A stretch of DNA of 44,302 nucleotides from Aurantibrevibacter litoralis. GTDB lineage: Bacteria; Bacteroidota; Bacteroidia; Flavobacteriales; Flavobacteriaceae. This document shows positions 43,349 to 44,302 of this stretch, piece by piece. How positions within the stretch are numbered: position 1 is the first letter of the stretch; every line of letters begins with the position of its first letter. The stretch covers positions 1 through 44,302 of the forward strand of contig NZ_JAYEEQ010000024.1 in NCBI RefSeq assembly GCF_034651555.1. Direction: 5' to 3'. A model generated the notes under the pieces. That model ran no database searches. It saw nothing but the letters and a program-made list of their open reading frames with translations, and was not told where the DNA came from. The position numbers were made by a program, and so were the translations under genes.

Positions 43349-44227
43349 ATGGATATCTTAAAGAAACTTCATCGAGAGATGATTCCGATGTCTGCCCATG
43401 ATTGTTTTTTGGTGGTAGAACGCACTAAAGATTATTTTGATTACCCCATTCATTTTCATCCGGAGTATGAATTGAACTTCGTTTGGGGAGCTAAAGGCGT
43501 GCAACGAATTATTGGGGATAGTATAGAAGAAATTACAGCGAATGACTTGGTTTTGGTCGGCCCCAATTTATACCATGTATGGGAGCAACATAGATGTACT
43601 CAAAGGAATATACGAGAGGTTACCGTTCAATTTCATCAGAATCTATTTGATGAAAATTTCTTAAATCGTGGCATAATGAAGCCGATTAAAGATATGTTCG
43701 CAAGATCGGTGCATGGTATTTTATTTTCTCAGGACACCATTAAGCATATGGCTCCTAGATTGTTTGGCATTTCAAAATTAGATGGAATGGATTATTTTTT
43801 ATCCCTACTTTCCATTTTGTATGATTTGGCCATTTCTAGAAATCAACGATTGTTATCAACACTAGCGGTGCAACGACAAAGTGCAGAAAAGGATCATAAA
43901 ATACAACTTGTACATGATTATGCAGATGCCAACTATGAACGTAAAATTGCCCTTTCCGAAGTGTCTGAATTAGTAAATATGAGCAGTGTTTCCTTTAACC
44001 GGTATATCAAGAAATGTACCGGGAAGACTTTTGTGGAATATCTGAATCATTTGCGCGTTGGATATGCTGCGCGGTGGCTTTCAGAAAATGAGTTGACCAT
44101 TTCAGAAATTGCTTTTAAGTCGGGATTCCACAATATTGCCAATTTTAATCGTATTTTTAAACGAATAAAAGGAGTAACACCATCGGTGTACAGAAGAAAT
44201 TTTTCAGGGATAAAAAGGGTGCTTTAA
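43349..44227 (+). CDS. AraC-family transcriptional regulator
   Basis: A 292-residue regulator starting at the ATG at 43349 (an in-frame TTG two codons earlier is less likely). The N-terminal half is a cupin-type sensor domain (FDYPIHFHPEYELNFVWGAKGVQRIIGD) and the C-terminal 100 residues are a complete AraC domain with both helix-turn-helix units (LSEVSELVNMSSVSFNRYIKK and ISEIAFKSGFHNIANFNRIFKR) ending in TPSVYRRNF. Cupin-AraC regulators in Bacteroidota often control glycan loci. It is divergent from SusC, whose control region holds matching repeat motifs. The dispersed repeat follows one base after its stop. Confidence 0.92.
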   Translation: MDILKKLHREMIPMSAHDCFLVVERTKDYFDYPIHFHPEYELNFVWGAKGVQRIIGDSIEEITANDLVLVGPNLYHVWEQHRCTQRNIREVTVQFHQNLFDENFLNRGIMKPIKDMFARSVHGILFSQDTIKHMAPRLFGISKLDGMDYFLSLLSILYDLAISRNQRLLSTLAVQRQSAEKDHKIQLVHDYADANYERKIALSEVSELVNMSSVSFNRYIKKCTGKTFVEYLNHLRVGYAARWLSENELTISEIAFKSGFHNIANFNRIFKRIKGVTPSVYRRNFSGIKRVL

Positions 44228-44302
44228 TCTAAAGATTCCCCGACCCTTGGGTCGGGGTTTCCTATTTATCGCTCCTTTGGAGAGGTCGGAACTGCCTTTT
44301 TG
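44228..44302. repeat. Dispersed REP-like repeat, copy 2 (cut by window edge)
   Basis: Identical over all 75 visible bases to 3510-3584. The CCCCGACCC/GGGTCGGGG stem (44238-44257) begins ten bases after the AraC stop, so here the element could act as that gene's terminator. The third stem is cut by the edge of the window. Confidence 0.85.

Overview
The window reads as chromosomal DNA of a marine-type Flavobacteriaceae (phylum Bacteroidota). The pointers are a SusC/SusD pair, FG-GAP/ASPIC-UnbV and sialate O-acetylesterase lipoproteins, DUF3570 and DUF4266, Bacteroidota-type -7 boxes (TAnnTTTG), AT-rich spacers and weak Shine-Dalgarno sites. No rRNA, tRNA or CRISPR was seen. About 33 genes are supported; two regulators look broken.

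Layout. (1) 1-3107: an AraC-type regulator cut off in its DNA-binding domain by what looks like the end of an IS3-family element, then a fused EutB-EutC ethanolamine ammonia-lyase carrying an export signal. (2) 3108-3797: a gene-free stretch full of inverted repeats, with one copy of a 75-bp sequence that recurs exactly at the right edge of the window. (3) 3798-7018: esterase, SGNH hydrolase and GH20 hexosaminidase in one operon. (4) 7222-10158: a glutamate-synthase-like FMN protein behind a thioredoxin reductase with two N-terminal glutaredoxin-like domains. (5) 10527-16383: MBL-fold hydrolase, a small lipoprotein with two NPAHGxPGHRCD motifs, a small secreted protein, a PhoX/DUF839 protein, NhaA and an unknown lipoprotein. 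(6) 16657-20493: thioredoxin, ApbE, DUF4266 lipoprotein and DUF3570 outer-membrane protein in one operon, preceded by a perfect FNR-type box and by a Crp/Fnr gene with a homopolymer frameshift. (7) 20655-29605: a CDP-alcohol phosphatidyltransferase, then an efflux locus (DUF2892, RND permease, adaptor, TolC-like protein) with divergent OmpW and a cysteine-bearing Crp/Fnr regulator; a heptamer repeat array separates adaptor and permease. (8) 29673-44227: a glycan-uptake region with Gfo/Idh/MocA oxidoreductase, esterase, sialate O-acetylesterase, FG-GAP/ASPIC protein, SusD, SusC, a 1.17-kb regulatory intergenic region and a divergent AraC regulator.

The best candidate for an under-described system is the thioredoxin-ApbE-DUF4266-DUF3570 operon with its FNR-type control: the parts look like an envelope flavin/thiol redox module, yet no canonical ApbE target motif was seen in the neighbouring proteins. 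Other notable items are the exported EutBC fusion, the double-glutaredoxin TrxR, the duplicated NPAHGxPGHRCD lipoprotein, the 7-nt repeat arrays, and the structured intergenic DNA upstream of SusC and the last AraC gene. All calls rest on reading the sequence; no database search was made.
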